Shown here: piece by piece, positions 35,663 to 47,725 of the stretch
Layout of the letters: every line of letters starts with the position of its first letter
How positions within the stretch are numbered: the first letter of the stretch is position 1
Assembly (NCBI GenBank): GCA_019914945.1
Contig: CM034107.1
Coordinates: 4,650,001-4,714,000 of the forward strand
DNA from: Typha latifolia
Lineage: Eukaryota; Streptophyta; Magnoliopsida; Poales; Typhaceae
Direction of reading: 5' to 3'
Length of the DNA: 64,000 nt
The notes under the pieces: generated by a model
The model's input: the letters and a program-made list of their open reading frames with translations, nothing else
Told to the model about the DNA's origin: nothing
Database searches by the model: none
Position numbers and translations under genes: made by a program

Positions 35663-37483
35663 TTGTAAATTATGATATTTGTTGTTATGATCATAAATTA
35701 CACTATTAAAAAATTTATATATATATATATATATATATTATAATTATTTTTTATATATTAAAAATACTAAATTGCCTTAGCGCTTGCCTTTTGCTTTGGC
35801 AATAGGCAGTGGAATGATAGCCTACCACCCATGGTTGTCTTTTAATATATTGATATGTACAATTATATTATAAAGTATTCAATTATATTATGTGTTGAAT
35901 AATATTTATATTTAACTATTATTTTATCTTTATTAAAATATGTCATTTACAAAAATAATCTAAAGATAAAATACTATAAAGTAGGTTTTAATACATATAT
36001 TTAAAACTAAAAATTAAAAACTGACATTCTGAAGACCCAAAAATATCTCTAAATATCCTAAAATTTTTATTAAAAATATGTTAAACGCGTGCCAATAGCA
36101 CGCAGGGGCATGTTGATGGCAGCATGGCATGGCATGGCCATCGTTGGATCACAGTATACAACTATACATCTCATTGCTCTTTTCTTATGATTGTCGATTC
36201 CTCCTTTCATGCTGATGTCGATTACCATTCCTGTACTCATTATGTGTACATCTTGTACTTCTGCAGGTCCATAGATCTACCAAACCTAATGATAAACCTT
36301 CTCTTCATATGACAAGAAAATTCATGTTCAAGGAGAGCGGAGAGGTATTAGTTTATTAGTTTCTATACAAGCCTTTTGTTTTCTTGCTAATGGTTCAACA
36401 ATTCGATACATATCCTGCTCTTCAATATTAATCAAGCATTCATTGCATTGACCTTCAAACAAAAAGGCTGGAAATAGCACATAAAATGGGAAGTATTAAT
36501 GAAAAATGAAGATAATATTATCAAGTAAAAAGTTCCAGCACGAACTAGAAGATATTCCAACCTATAAGAGCAAATTAAACTTGCATAATTCTCATGAAGA
36601 TCACATTTTCAAATGGCCTAACAGGCTAACTCATTCTACTCAGAAATAATAACAAAATAATTTCTGAAAGTAGATATGAGACCATATAGCATTGTAATCC
36701 AAGCAATTAAGTTCAATTTGTCTAAAATGTAAAATTAGAGATTTTGAGTAAGAAGCACAACTGGAACTATAATGCCATACATGCACCCATATACACATTC
36801 CTCATATCAACATCCAATCTCTGAACAAATATATGATTACCACCATAACCCTATCACAATGAGGTAATACAATTAATGAAAAACCATTATTGCAACAAAA
36901 TCTGGGAAAAAAGTACTTACTACTCTAGTTGCTTCAATTCCTAACTTCTCTTTCTAAATTAAGCAATAATACTAAATTCTCATGTGAGAGTCCACAATGT
37001 CGCAAGACAACCAAGGTTGCATTTTGCCTTTTTCTTTCTTTTATCTTCCACCACTCGCTACCCGTATGGTCACAAGAACTGCCGACAATCCAAGTCAAAT
37101 AAAGCTCATCTCCGCCAAGATCTCTTCCCAAGAAGTTACCTTTCTCACGGCAACTCCTCCAAATCACAGAAACCATAGTATATTTCATGGATCCACAAGA
37201 AACAGATCAACCCTACCTACACCGCAATCGAGATCAAGAACATGGGAAAAAAGGACCGGCTGGATCTATGGGCAACCAAAAGAGTCGGGAAGAAACAAAT
37301 CAGGGAATTTGGGGCTACGGGAGTGGACGAATCACGAATGCCTCCATGAGATCCACGACGTGCGAGTTCATAAAGGAGATGAATTTAAGTCATGGTTGGA
37401 GGAAATCGAACCTGCGATGAACTGCAGAGAGATCGAGGCGAGGAGGAGGAAGACTCGAGTGGATCCCCCACGTACTGCTGTGT

Positions 37484-37487
<4 letters not shown>
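33691..37487 (-). CDS. Small single-pass membrane protein, 105 aa, function unknown
   Basis: Two exons on the minus strand: 37487-37412 and 33932-33691 (76 + 242 = 318 nt, phase 1 junction, GT-AG). The product starts with a cleavable-looking signal peptide (MNTAVRGGSTRVFLLLASIS, then LQFIAG). A short polar lumenal or extracellular stretch rich in Asp/Ser/Lys follows (26-52), then one hydrophobic segment at about 54-71 (VLFIILGVSGAVLLAIFLF). The cytosolic-type tail is basic then acidic (KYWQKKKREEQHARLLKLFE; EDDELELELGLRD). The tail is the sort of sequence conserved in a small unnamed plant membrane-protein family. I recall this only vaguely, so no function is given. A further internal exon cannot be excluded, but the two exons join perfectly. 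The 3.5-kb intron is repeat-rich (34978-36140, TA tracts at 35629-35657 and 35719-35738). A (GA)n tract ends directly at the start codon. Confidence 0.72.

Positions 37488-37526
<39 letters not shown>
37487..37526. repeat. (CT)n microsatellite abutting a start codon
   Basis: About 20 CT units; on the minus strand this is a (GA)n tract whose last A is the first base of the ATG of the small membrane-protein gene, so it forms the end of its 5' UTR. Confidence 0.9.
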
Positions 37527-37531
<5 letters not shown>

Positions 37532-37736
37532 CAACCTTGTAACCTGCTCTCTCCCCTCTCTCCCCTCTCTCCCCTCGTATAGTCAGTCGTCACTCGTATA
37601 GGCAATAGAAATTCTTTTGTCTCACTGTTTATAACTTTTATTAAAAACACCTTGCATTTTGCCTATATTTTCATTCACACCGAATCGTATATATAGATTT
37701 TTACCATCCAACTCTTGCATTTTTATTAAAAAAAAA

Positions 37737-38252
37737 GGATTTTTACTCATCACACCCTATATTTTATCTATTTTATAATTCACACTTCGTCTTTTAAAAT
37801 TATATAATCCGACCCTTATTTTCTCCTATAATTCTCATTTATTATTCTAAGTTAACTTATACTATACTATTAAAGAAATATTCTGTTATTAATATATAAA
37901 ATAATTTATAAATATATAAATTACTTCTATCTTCTTCCTCCTCTTTTTTACTTAAAAAAAAATAGATAAAATGATAAGGAGGAAAGAGGAGGGAGTAAGG
38001 GGATGGGGAAAGACAAGAAAAGATGGTGGCGACGAGGTAGAGGAGGTAGGTAGGGAATATGGTGGAGGGATATACAAAATGAGAGGGAATGGTGAGAGTA
38101 TTTTTATAATTTGATCGACGTTAGTTAGTCAAAATAACATTAGGATGTTAAATGAGAATTATAGAAAAAATAAAAGGGGCGAATTATAAATCCTCAAATA
38201 TGGAGTATGAATTATAAAATAAATAAAATATAGGGTTTGATTAGTAAAAACC
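37737..38252. mobile_element. Foldback element with 75-80-bp terminal inverted repeats
   Basis: Left ggatttttactcatcacacc and reverse-complemented right ggtttttactaatcaaaccc begin arms of about 75-80 bp (sharing ccctatattttat and attttataattca). The interior is purine-rich (about 37975-38100) and matches the reverse complement of the interior of the element at 4933-5975, so they are one family. No transposase. Confidence 0.7.
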
Positions 38253-38622
38253 TCTAAAAAAAGGAACACCACAGTCTTTAAAGGTAAGTAAGAGATATTT
38301 TAGGTATTTTAATTTCTATTATTTTAAAACAATATAATATTTTCTATCCTATGAGAGGTTTATAAGTTAACTCAGAATATATTTTAAGTTCTTAAAAATA
38401 AAATACAGGGGCGAACGTAGTACAATCATATTTTTATGTCCTATTTTTTAAATCTAGATAGTAAACTTAGTTATCATATCTTAAAATACATAGGTAAATA
38501 CACATTGATTATTCGGATATATTTTGTATTCATTTTTTTTATATCTATAAAAACTTATGAATTTTTAAAAGAAAATTATAACATAATTGCTAAATACATT
38601 GAAAAAAGTAGATTAGGTAACC

Positions 38623-38655
38623 CAGCTGACCGCTCTACCACTGAGCTACTGAGGA
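38623..38655 (-). pseudogene. Organelle-type tRNA-Asn(GUU) 5'-half fragment
   Basis: Read on the minus strand, the first 32-33 bases match what I know of the plastid trnN-GUU 5' half: acceptor start TCCTCAG, D arm GCTCAGTGGTAGAGC, and the start of the anticodon stem (GGTCAGCTG, one base different from the usual GGTCGGCTG). The match stops before the anticodon and nothing resembling the 3' half follows, so it cannot make a tRNA. Source could be plastid or mitochondrial DNA. Confidence 0.6.
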
Positions 38656-38699
38656 AAGTAAAAAAAAAATATGAAAACAAACTTATGTAGAACTATTTT

Positions 38700-38876
38700 T
38701 ATAATACTTTTAAACTATATGGTAATACATATATTGATTCCAATATTATTCTTCAACATATATCCGTATTCACATAGACAATTTAGATACGGATACAAAT
38801 TCAAATATCAAGACGGATAGAAACATCTCAACCTATATTTGGCAAAATTCGGACAACCGACCCGTTTTCACCCCTA
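38700..38876. mobile_element. Right end of a hAT-like element (family of 5083-5655)
   Basis: Repeated atccgtatt / acggatac motifs end in CGACCCGTTTTCACCCCTA at 38876, the reverse complement of the TAGGGGTGAAAACGGGTCGG terminus of the element at 5083. A matching left terminus was not found upstream (CAGGGGCGAACG at 38407 is the nearest candidate), so the element is truncated or its left end has decayed. Confidence 0.55.
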
Positions 38877-39687
38877 AAATCTGCCCTAGAATTAAGGGCA
38901 GTTAAATGGATCAGATGGGCAATGCTACGCCCATTCAAATGAAAGCCCATGGGATCCAACCCAGATTTGAATTTGCCATGGGCTTCAAGATTGGGTCATG
39001 GTCCGGGTCTGAAGACAGGCCCAGATGGTGTTGGAGTCCGAGTCCAATTGATCTTTTGACTTTAACAAGGGGTCTGTTCAAGCTTTGGCTCGAAATTAAA
39101 TTCGATCCGGAGCACATCAACCTTAGGTTGACTATTTTTTTTAGAGAAAGTATAACTGTAACACAAATAAGCCATCTCATTTTATTATTTAAGTATAATT
39201 TTAAAAAATATTTCATCCATTTCAAATAATATTTTTGGCAATTTCTAAATTACTCTTATCTCACTCCTCTTAACATGATATTTGGGATTAAATAACAACA
39301 CTTTTGGATTTTGTTGATTTTGTTGAATTCAGCATCTAGATGTAATTTTACTATTTTAGATGTTCAATTTAATTATGTTTTGTTAGAAATCAGTGTTTTA
39401 GAGTTGTGCTTTTTAAACGTCTTGCTCTCTCATTAGAGATATAAAATGTCATATATCTATATGCCCAAAGTTGAAAACTAAATATATAGCTCAATGCACA
39501 TTAGAAGGATCTATGTCCTTATAAGTTCATAAGTTTGATCAAGAGAAATAACATGAATTGATAATAATGATAATTGTTGAGCATGGATTATCTTTTCAAA
39601 TTATTTATTACAAAGGAGAATTTTACACAAATACTTATATGATGAGATTAAACCCATTAGTAGAAACTATCTAAGATAGATGTTTTA
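38877..39687. other. Intergenic region, no gene recognised
   Basis: Begins with a GC-richer stretch (38905-39060) with overlapping short ORFs on both strands, none matching a known family. The remainder is AT-rich. Confidence 0.4.
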
Positions 39688-42600
39688 TGTAACATCTCAT
39701 AAAAAAAAATTTGAGCGAACGTGCCTCACATGTACATTGCCTCCCTTCCTCACCCTGCAACCCTCTATTTCCCCAATTTTCTTCTTACCCTGCTAGAGTA
39801 TCGCTAGAGCTCGCCGACCCCGTGACTTGCACTGTCGATGAGTCCTCTACTATCTTGAGGAGTTAATTTTAGTTTAAATTACTACGCTAGTATTTTTCTC
39901 CCTTTCTCTTCTTATCTCAACCTCGTTGTGAAAATCAGCTAGTTGATGACCTCGTGTTGATATCGTGCCAATCCGAGGAGCTTCTCCCTGATGTGCTCTC
40001 TCCTTGGGTACCCTTCATGGGTACTCTAGGTTCTCAGTGGATGCTACACCTTGTAGCCTCCCACCACCTACTTCTCGACACGATTCCACATACCGTTATT
40101 GTCGTCTCCTCCCATCGTTTGGTTAGAAGCTTTCCTTTTTGCGAGGCGAAGCTTTTGGTGCCGCCTTTGGTGTTCTCATAGCTTGGTTTGTGTTATGAAT
40201 CAGATTTGGACCAATCTGGACATAAGAAAATTATAAAATTTTAGATCTCAAAAGTTAGGGTTCTAATGGTTTAAGTTTCACATAAATCAGATGTCGAAAT
40301 AAAAATGTATAAATAAAATAGTGGAGGAAAGTCAGAATGGGACAGATTGGGTGGCAGACGGCCAAAAGTGATGGTGGACAGTCATATAGTAGGGTGGCTC
40401 GTGATGGAGGATAGTACAATAACTAAACTTAATTATTTTTTAATTCTTAAATACTTAGATGCTTAAACAAAGCAGCCAAACCCCTTTTCATATAGAAGTC
40501 GGGCATAAAGAGTCCTACTCGGACTAGCTTTAAATGCTTATACGACTTAAACTAAAATTTGCCTTAGACTAACCCTAAAGACTTATACCTAGCCTTAGAT
40601 TACATAACTTATTGGACTTGCTCTAAGGGCTTACATGACTTTAACTAAACTTGTTTTAAGGACTTACATAAGATAACTAGACTTATCTTAAGAGCTTACA
40701 TAACATAACTAAACTTACCTTAAAGGCTTACATAAGCATAAATCAATTTAAAGATAAATAGACTCGATCTATCAAGCTCAATATCCTCATGATGTGATCC
40801 AATATGTCCTAATTCGCATCAATCCATCATGCTTCCAACCACCTTGTCCTCAAGGTGTCTATAGTGATTTTCATACCTTTTGACGCTCTAAAACTATATG
40901 TCATCGAACACCGTATGGGTCTCATTTGCCATATGGAAAAGGGCCCCATGGTGAATTATGCTCTAGGGTCTACTTGTTCAAGCCATAGTCTACCCTAGCC
41001 GCGGGTGGCTTGGGCCAAATCCTAGCCATGTGTGATTCGAGCCAAGATCTTAGAGCATGCAGTTTAGGCCATGGTTCGAGTGTGGTTAGTCTAAGGAAGG
41101 TGTTGATGATGGTGGCATGGACCAAAAGTGTTTGGATCACCGCCGATGAAAAGCTAGGATTTTTTGCCCTAGCTTCCACCATGGATGGGGAAGATGTCGT
41201 CTGGTCTATCGCTAGGAGATGCTCCGGTGTCGTTGTTGCTATAGAGAGCTTAGTGTGTGGAGGGATCTCCACTGCGGTCGGAAGAGGAGTAGTTGTGGCA
41301 ATTTGAAATCTCATCCATCTCCTTCATGGGTGGAACCATCTAGTCATGGCTGAGATGGTTCCACTGTGGCCAATAGTGCTAGTGGCACAAGTGGGTCACA
41401 TCGAGCTAGGATAGTTGTTGTCATGGCTTAGATCGAGTCCATGAAGGAGGTTTTCGTCTCCTTTATTGATTCTCTCAATGAGTCTATAAACTCTACAAAT
41501 GTCTTCGCCTATGCGGGTGATTCATCGCCGATGACTACTAGAGGTGGAGGTGGTGCTAGGGAAACACCCATAGGAGTGGAGATAAGTTTCTAGTCTTCTG
41601 TGGTCACATTTGTTTGTTCATCTTCTTCGATCTCGTGCTAATCATTGGCCAAGAAACATTAGCTCTGATACCAAGGTTACAAACTAAATCTAGACTGATT
41701 TAAAAGTCAAAAAAATTATAAAAAATTATATGGTTGTAGCCTCAAAAGTTAGGATTCTAATGGTTTTGATTTCATATAAATTTGAGGTTAAGATTAAAAG
41801 GTATAAATAAAATACTAGAGAAAAGTCAAAATAGGACAGATTGGTAAATATCCGACTAGCCCAGGGTGGTGGTGGACGGCCGTATAGCAGGGTGGCTCAT
41901 GGTAAAGGATGGTGGTTAGTGTTTGGGTACTTTGAGAGTTTTGCAGTTATGATCTACTCCTATAAAGATAAAGACGATCTAACGGCTCAATTATTTCTCA
42001 ATGCTTGGATACCTGAATGCTTAAACAAAGTAATCCAACCCCTCTTTATATAATGATCAAACACAATAAGTCCTACTCAAACTAGCTTTAAAGGTTTATA
42101 CAACTCAAACTCGAATTTGCTTTAGCCTAACCCTAAAGGCTTATATTACTTGAACTAGGACTTGCCTTAGGAGCTTATATAACTTAATTGAACTTATCTT
42201 AGTAGCTTACATGACTTAACTAGACTTGCCTTAAGAGCTTATATAACATAACTAGACTTGCCACTAGCGACTTATATCGCTAACAATTCATTTCCTTCAT
42301 TGTTGAGCTCTCCTCATCGTGATGGGTCCTTGCTCTATCTTCGGTCCAGCTCGTGCTTCTCCTCCCTCGGCTATCTCATGCAAGTGACTCCTCTATAGTT
42401 TAAGAGAACTATAATACTAAAGTGATGTTTTACTTATGATTTCATTGTATTCATGTCATGCATGTGTAAATATTTATTTATTTATCAGTATAACTATGTT
42501 ATTTTACTACTTTATAATTATATATGGTTTATGCAATCATAATGCATAATCACTGCATCTGTTGCATGTATCATCATAAGTCCTAACTCGTTAGTGTCTG

Positions 42601-43100
42601 TTTACTTGCTTAGCCTAGGGTCAAGGGGTAGAGTGTATATATTATTTATATTTTATCAGCTAAAGTCGAGGTCATAGGGTCAAAAGGAATCAATAGACAC
42701 TATGTGCGCTGATTTGAGCAGGCATAATACTGTCAATTATGTAGGCTAGACATTGAATGATCTTAAACTATGATTAGGAGGTAGGGGTCATAAACCGTAT
42801 AATACTTGTGCCGCATGGGTCAAGCGTCCTTAAGCGTTGACTCACTTGTTCTACACATATGGTGCGAAGTTGAGGGTTCAAGTGGGTAGCATCGATGTGC
42901 AATATTAACCCTGTGATGGACTTACGATTAAGGTTTATAATCCGCATGGCAAACAATCAACTATTTGTTGAGCGAGGCTAACAAAATTATCACGTGTCTT
43001 CTCGCCTCGATAGGATTTACTTGATGTTATTTCTTATTATTACTCTACGTGAGCCCGAGATATAGAATTTGATGATTTAAGTTATGCATATTATGTATTA
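39688..43100 (+). mobile_element. Possible Ty3/gypsy solo LTR, interrupted by a second element
   Basis: TGTAACATCTCATAAAA at 39688 resembles the start of long LTRs of Tekay-type Ty3/gypsy elements (TGTAACACCCC...). Non-coding, CT-rich then AT-rich sequence continues on both sides of the antisense LTR element at 40188-42285. No primer site, internal domain or right terminus was identified; the right end given is a guess. Confidence 0.3.
40188..42285 (-). mobile_element. Internally deleted LTR retrotransposon, minus strand
   Basis: Two related copies in the same orientation, about 40190-40740 and 41675-42285, share many blocks (aaaattataaaa, ctcaaaagttagg, gggtggctc, atgcttaaacaaag, cctactc.aactagcttta, ttaagagctta). 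They are taken as the LTRs. Immediately beside the right copy, on the minus strand, is a near-perfect initiator-Met primer site TGGTATCAGAGCT (41673-41661), fixing the orientation. The interior of about 0.9 kb has a gag-like relic (about 41650-41400) and a pol-end-like phrase near 40866-40830 (caccttgaggacaaggtgg on the minus strand), with no long domain-bearing frame. Exact LTR ends and the target duplication were not resolved. Confidence 0.65.
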
Positions 43101-46100
43101 TAAAATACTATTCATACAAACTGTATGTAGGAAAAAGTATAGAATACATATAGTTGGATGTGATTGACATTTGTTACATCTAAGTTTTACTTTTAAAATT
43201 CATAAATTAATTGAATATGAATCTAGAAATTATTGTTGGTAAATAAATAATGCATTGTTGCTCATTTAAATCATGTAATTTGCTTGCCAACTATTTCTAA
43301 ATTATATTTTTGTCCTTCATATGTGGTCATTTATTTAGAAAATGATATGAAGCTATATGCTGAGATCTAATCATTATTTTTAGAAAAAAGATTGAATTAA
43401 CAATGATTACTTTAGCCAATCTTCATACGTGTTGTTTTTATAGGTTTTCTTGATAAGATGTGCACCTTATTCTATAATATACTTTGTAATGAGTGGATTT
43501 AAATTACCTCGTGTTAGTGTAATAAGTGGTTGGGGTTCGTCGACTAGATTTGTAACCAAATTCGTGATTTCATAATGATAAGGTTGTTATTGTATTTATT
43601 AATTCATATTTTGACCCTTATTATACTTGGGTTTGTTTAGTTTATTAATTTGGAGACATAATGAGTATCTCAATTGTTGAGTTGCTTGAATTATTCTGTT
43701 TATGAGTAAAATTAATTGGGATGGAAATTATGTGGTAGATTGATTGCTGACATAGTTATCACTTGTTTGATATTTTATGATGTATCATTATTTATTTTGA
43801 CATTGCATTGTAAAATTTGTTTAGTTTTATTTTATGTTTTCCTTTTTTTTTTTTTTCTTAAACAGATGTTATATTCTTACGGATCAGCTTTCATAACAAA
43901 TGACTAAGTGCGTACATCAGGATTGTTGGAGTATTGCTAGCTATTGTTTAAGAGTGATTTTAGGGTGAGTTGTTGATGTCTAATTGAAGGTTACTTTAGT
44001 GTAAGCCCCTTTCAAAATGCCGATAACCTATTTTTTAGGGTGTGTGTTTATTTTTTTAGTTGTCCAAAAAATTTTGTTATGCATTTATCAAGTTCTCCTT
44101 CCTTCAGATTTTAAAAGGATTGGTGTAGATTGTAGTATATTCTTTAGACCATATTTTTTATTAATGTTAGTATTATTTAATATCGTTGTTATTAATGTTA
44201 AAAGTGAAGTTTGTTAAATCCCTCTCTTGAAGGAGAATATTATATTACTTTAAAAAATAAAAAGAGAATCTAAAAAATCTAAAATACCCCTCAATTGCTT
44301 TAAAAATGCAGTCCTCCATTTAATTGTATCTTAACCTAAAAAAAAAATTATGATTCAAGGGTAGTATAGTCATTTTTATCTATAAAGTTATCTTAACTTA
44401 TCTATACAGTAACCGACAGTTTTATTAATAAAACTAATAGCATGGTGTTTTTGAGAAACTTTTAGGCATAAATATCTATGCCGATAATAAAAGCAAAAGA
44501 TAAGGTTTTTTTTATATATATATTTCTAGAATCACATATATTTTATAAGCCTACTTTAACCATTTCATTATAATCTCACTGGTAAATAAGCTGTTGCAAT
44601 GATTACTTTTGATAAAAGTTTAGAGCTAAAGAAGATATCCTCTTTGTAAGCGCGAGATATATTAGAAGAAGAAAAAAAGAACTAAAAATTAATTCTCTAT
44701 TCAAACCGACCATTGAGATGACATGACATGACAGCAGCATAAAGCAAAGAAATTTCTTCTTCTTCTTTTTTTTCTAATTAGTTATTACAAATTTATATTA
44801 AAAAGAGAGAGAGAGATAGAGAGAGAGAGGGTATTTTGGTCTTTTACTATTAATAAAAAATTAATCTCTGCAAACGGGAGTTATTAGTATATTATTAAGC
44901 ATAATAAACATTCTACTACTATTGAAGACAAGTACACGAAAGTGTGGCTTCCTTTACCCAGTCGAGATGCTAATCATCCCCATTTTCTTAACCCTTTGTT
45001 ATCTAATCAAAGGATCATGATTCTGATTTTTATTCTCTCCACAGTGACAATTAATGCACACAAATTGCTAGTGATCGCTTAAACAAATCGCTAAGCATCC
45101 AAAGGTCGGTCATCTGAGAATCTCTTCTCCTTCCTGGTGTTCGACGTCCACTGCCTCACTTCCCACAGCATGTGATCTCCACTAGACTGCCGGAGGAGCT
45201 ACGACTGCCCAGTGTTGCCCACCAACTGTTTGATAAATTGGCTGAAAGGGGGTGTTTTTTTTTTTTTCTCTTCTCTTTTTTCTCTTTTTTTAAGTGCAGC
45301 CTGTGGAGCTTATCCATTGGGTGCTGTGTTGCCAATAGAATATCCTTGCAATACTGGGAATGCTTTATTCTTTTGCTTTGGGGGATCCCCATCCTCTCTT
45401 TTCCTCACCTCCTAACACTTGTCCCCCAGACAGGAAGACTTGCCTCCAAGCCCAGCAATTCGTCAGTCAAAAGTGCTCTTATCTGTGGCAATGAAGTACT
45501 TCCCAAACAAGGAAGACAGCTTCAAAAGATGGAAAGAATTAAGTTCCAAGTAGTGGCCCTTCAGGAAATTAGTTTTAAATGCATGTACTAATTAAGGTGC
45601 AAATTACTTAGTCATGATCACCAGATATTTTATATATAAGTTTTAAATGTATTTTATACTCCTCTATATTTATTTACCAGAAGCATAATTATTTATTTGA
45701 GTTATTTTGTCATTTTCATTAACGATGTCTACAATGACAGTTGAGTTCAAACATATCTAATTCATATTTTAAACAGCCGAGCTCCTTCTTAGAAAATTGG
45801 ATGCCTATCAAGATGCTAACTAAAATATACAAAAATATTATATTTTCATCAGAAATAAAGTTGAAAGGACATTTCTATCCAAAAAAAAAAAAAAGGTTGA
45901 AAAGACATAAAATATCGCCTCGGAACTCTACCCTAACTATCTCTTAGCGACAACTTTTGATAGATCCACTAAGTTTTTAAAGAGGAATACAATAGAACGT
46001 AGAGATAAATGAGTAATAGAGAGAGATTTATTAGCTCATGATAGATTCAGTTCCACCGTAGTTCTATATGTGTATGGTTTCATTCTAACTCTTCTTTCTT

Positions 46101-47084
46101 GGGAGGGTTAATAGAAGATGTATATAGAATGCCCTAAAAGGAAAATATACTGCATTTGGAGACCAATGATCTGAAAACTATAGCAGACAGTACCAGAAAA
46201 AACGGTGAAAATGAATTGAAGGGTGCAAACTGAAGTCGTACATTATGATTCTACAAAAGTGGATCAAAGTAGTTGCACATTAGTACATCCAGCGAATGAT
46301 CTTTTGTTCTTTGCCTTCACTAATGGAAGAAAGCTAGAGGCTTTTATCAATGTTCTAAGATTCACCAAACAAGTGGTCCTGGTTGTTAACTTGATTAAAT
46401 TATTAATTAGTGTCAAGATTTCCATCAGACCAATGGCCTTCTCTTCTATGCTACTGTTTTGTCTTTGCATATATAATCAAATGGCGTCTTTATTGGTATG
46501 GAAATCAAGATAAAAGGAAAAGGAGGCAATTGTCATTGAACACTAGTAATTTGTTGACCATGACCCTATAGATGCCTTCATGTTGCATCTCATTAGGAAG
46601 GAAATTTTTTTACCAACTGGACATGTTGGATATTTGAACTCTGAAACTTTATGTTATACTTTTTTCTTTTGAACAAAATAAAAAGCATATTTGTATCCTC
46701 TGAATAATAGCACTATATTTATGTCTCACTTAAGGTTTATTAGCTGAATCAGATGACAATTACTAGAGTTGATTATATTGCACTTGAATCATGAAGTAGA
46801 GAAGAATATAAAGAGAGAATTTTTGCGTAAAAGAAGTAACTCTTGGCATATCATAAGGTATTCTTATAGTTCTTAAAATAAGATTAAAAAGGGTGTTACT
46901 TAGTGTCATGGCAAGAATCAGCATTATGCATGCAACCACGTTATGCGATCACTATAACTTTCATCCATAGAAGCATCCTCTTTAGTGGTAAAGGCTGCTT
47001 ATATCTTGCTCTCTTTAGGTCTTTCGGTGACGTCAGTTCATACACTTTCTCGCTCATTTACTCTTATCATTTTATCAATTTAAA
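42286..47084. other. Large intergenic region, repeat remnants only
   Basis: No gene is supported. The open frame at 45172-45591 (139 codons) has a Phe/Ser-rich homopolymer-derived centre and no recognised domain. A stretch at about 46285-46420 (+) reads ANDLLFFAFTNGRKLEAFIN followed by VLRFTKQVVLVVNLIK, which resembles the region around the Y/F-A-D-D motif of LINE reverse transcriptases (D changed to N) and may be a LINE relic. GA- and T-rich low complexity occurs at 44750-44830. Confidence 0.4.
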
Positions 47085-47725
47085 TTTAGAAAAAGTTTTC
47101 AAACTCACTATACATTTTGGCTTTATCATTATTCACACTTTTTTCATATAGATATTTATCCTTCGACCCTTACATTTTGCTTAAAATACCTTAAAATTAC
47201 CGTGATGTTAATTTTCCTAACGATTTGTTATCATATAAATGAATTAAAATAATTGTAAATACAAAATGATCTTAATACACTTGAACAAGTTCTTTTTTTT
47301 AGCTTAAGATAAAAATATATAAAGAATTACTTTTACAGGCCACATGTCCGCCTTCTTCTCGCCTTACTTTTTTGCTCGTCAAGAGTAAATCCGCAAGATT
47401 TGTCCTTCCTAACAAAGGGTGTCATACTAATTAAAATTGAGATTTATCTATTTTGGGACTGGATTTGTATGTTTCATCGTGTATTCTAAGTTATAAAGTT
47501 AATTTAGGGGTATTTTAAATATTTTAATTTGTTATTTTCAATGGTAGCTGAATACTTTTTATTTTGTTAGCTGCTGTGAGGGTAAAATTAACTCTATAAG
47601 GCATTACATGTAAAATGCAGGGGTTAAATGATAAATATCCACAGGAGAGAATGTGGATGATTAAAAAATAAAAATGAAAACAAAAACAAAAGGTAAGATA
47701 AGGCGTTTTTGATATATTTCCCTTA
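47085..47725. mobile_element. Foldback (MITE-like) element
   Basis: Left arm (about 47085-47190; gatatttatccttcgaccct, then acattttgc) is an inverted copy of the right arm (about 47585-47725; reverse complement gatatttatcatttaacccc, then tgcattttac). Related termini occur in the MADS-gene intron at 52242-52505. No ORF with a domain; ends approximate. Confidence 0.5.

Noticed and set aside
34978..36140. Possible transposon in the small membrane-protein intron (ends like ggatggtcatgctgatgg and caaggtttttaaaggtggcc)
   Set aside because: Terminal inverted repeats are too weak to pair and no target duplication could be found, so it is only mentioned as repeat-rich intron.
36934..37188. 84-codon minus-strand ORF near the small membrane-protein gene
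   Set aside because: It lies in the intron after exon 1, has no recognised domain, and exon 1 joins the last exon without it.
36997..37542. 181-codon plus-strand ORF
   Set aside because: It runs antisense over the first exon of the small membrane-protein gene and into the CT microsatellite; no domain is seen.
37737..38252. A simple direct-repeat reading of the element's AT-rich arms
   Set aside because: The arms align far better as inverted repeats, so it was called a foldback element.
38906..39229. Overlapping ORFs of about 100 codons on both strands
   Set aside because: No domain on either strand; neighbouring sequence is transposon debris.
41010..41314. Overlapping ORFs of about 100 codons on both strands
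   Set aside because: They lie in the interior of the minus-strand LTR element and carry no complete domain.
45172..45591. 139-codon plus-strand ORF in intergenic DNA
   Set aside because: Its centre is a translated T-run (Phe/Ser-rich), there is no domain, and no splice partners were found.
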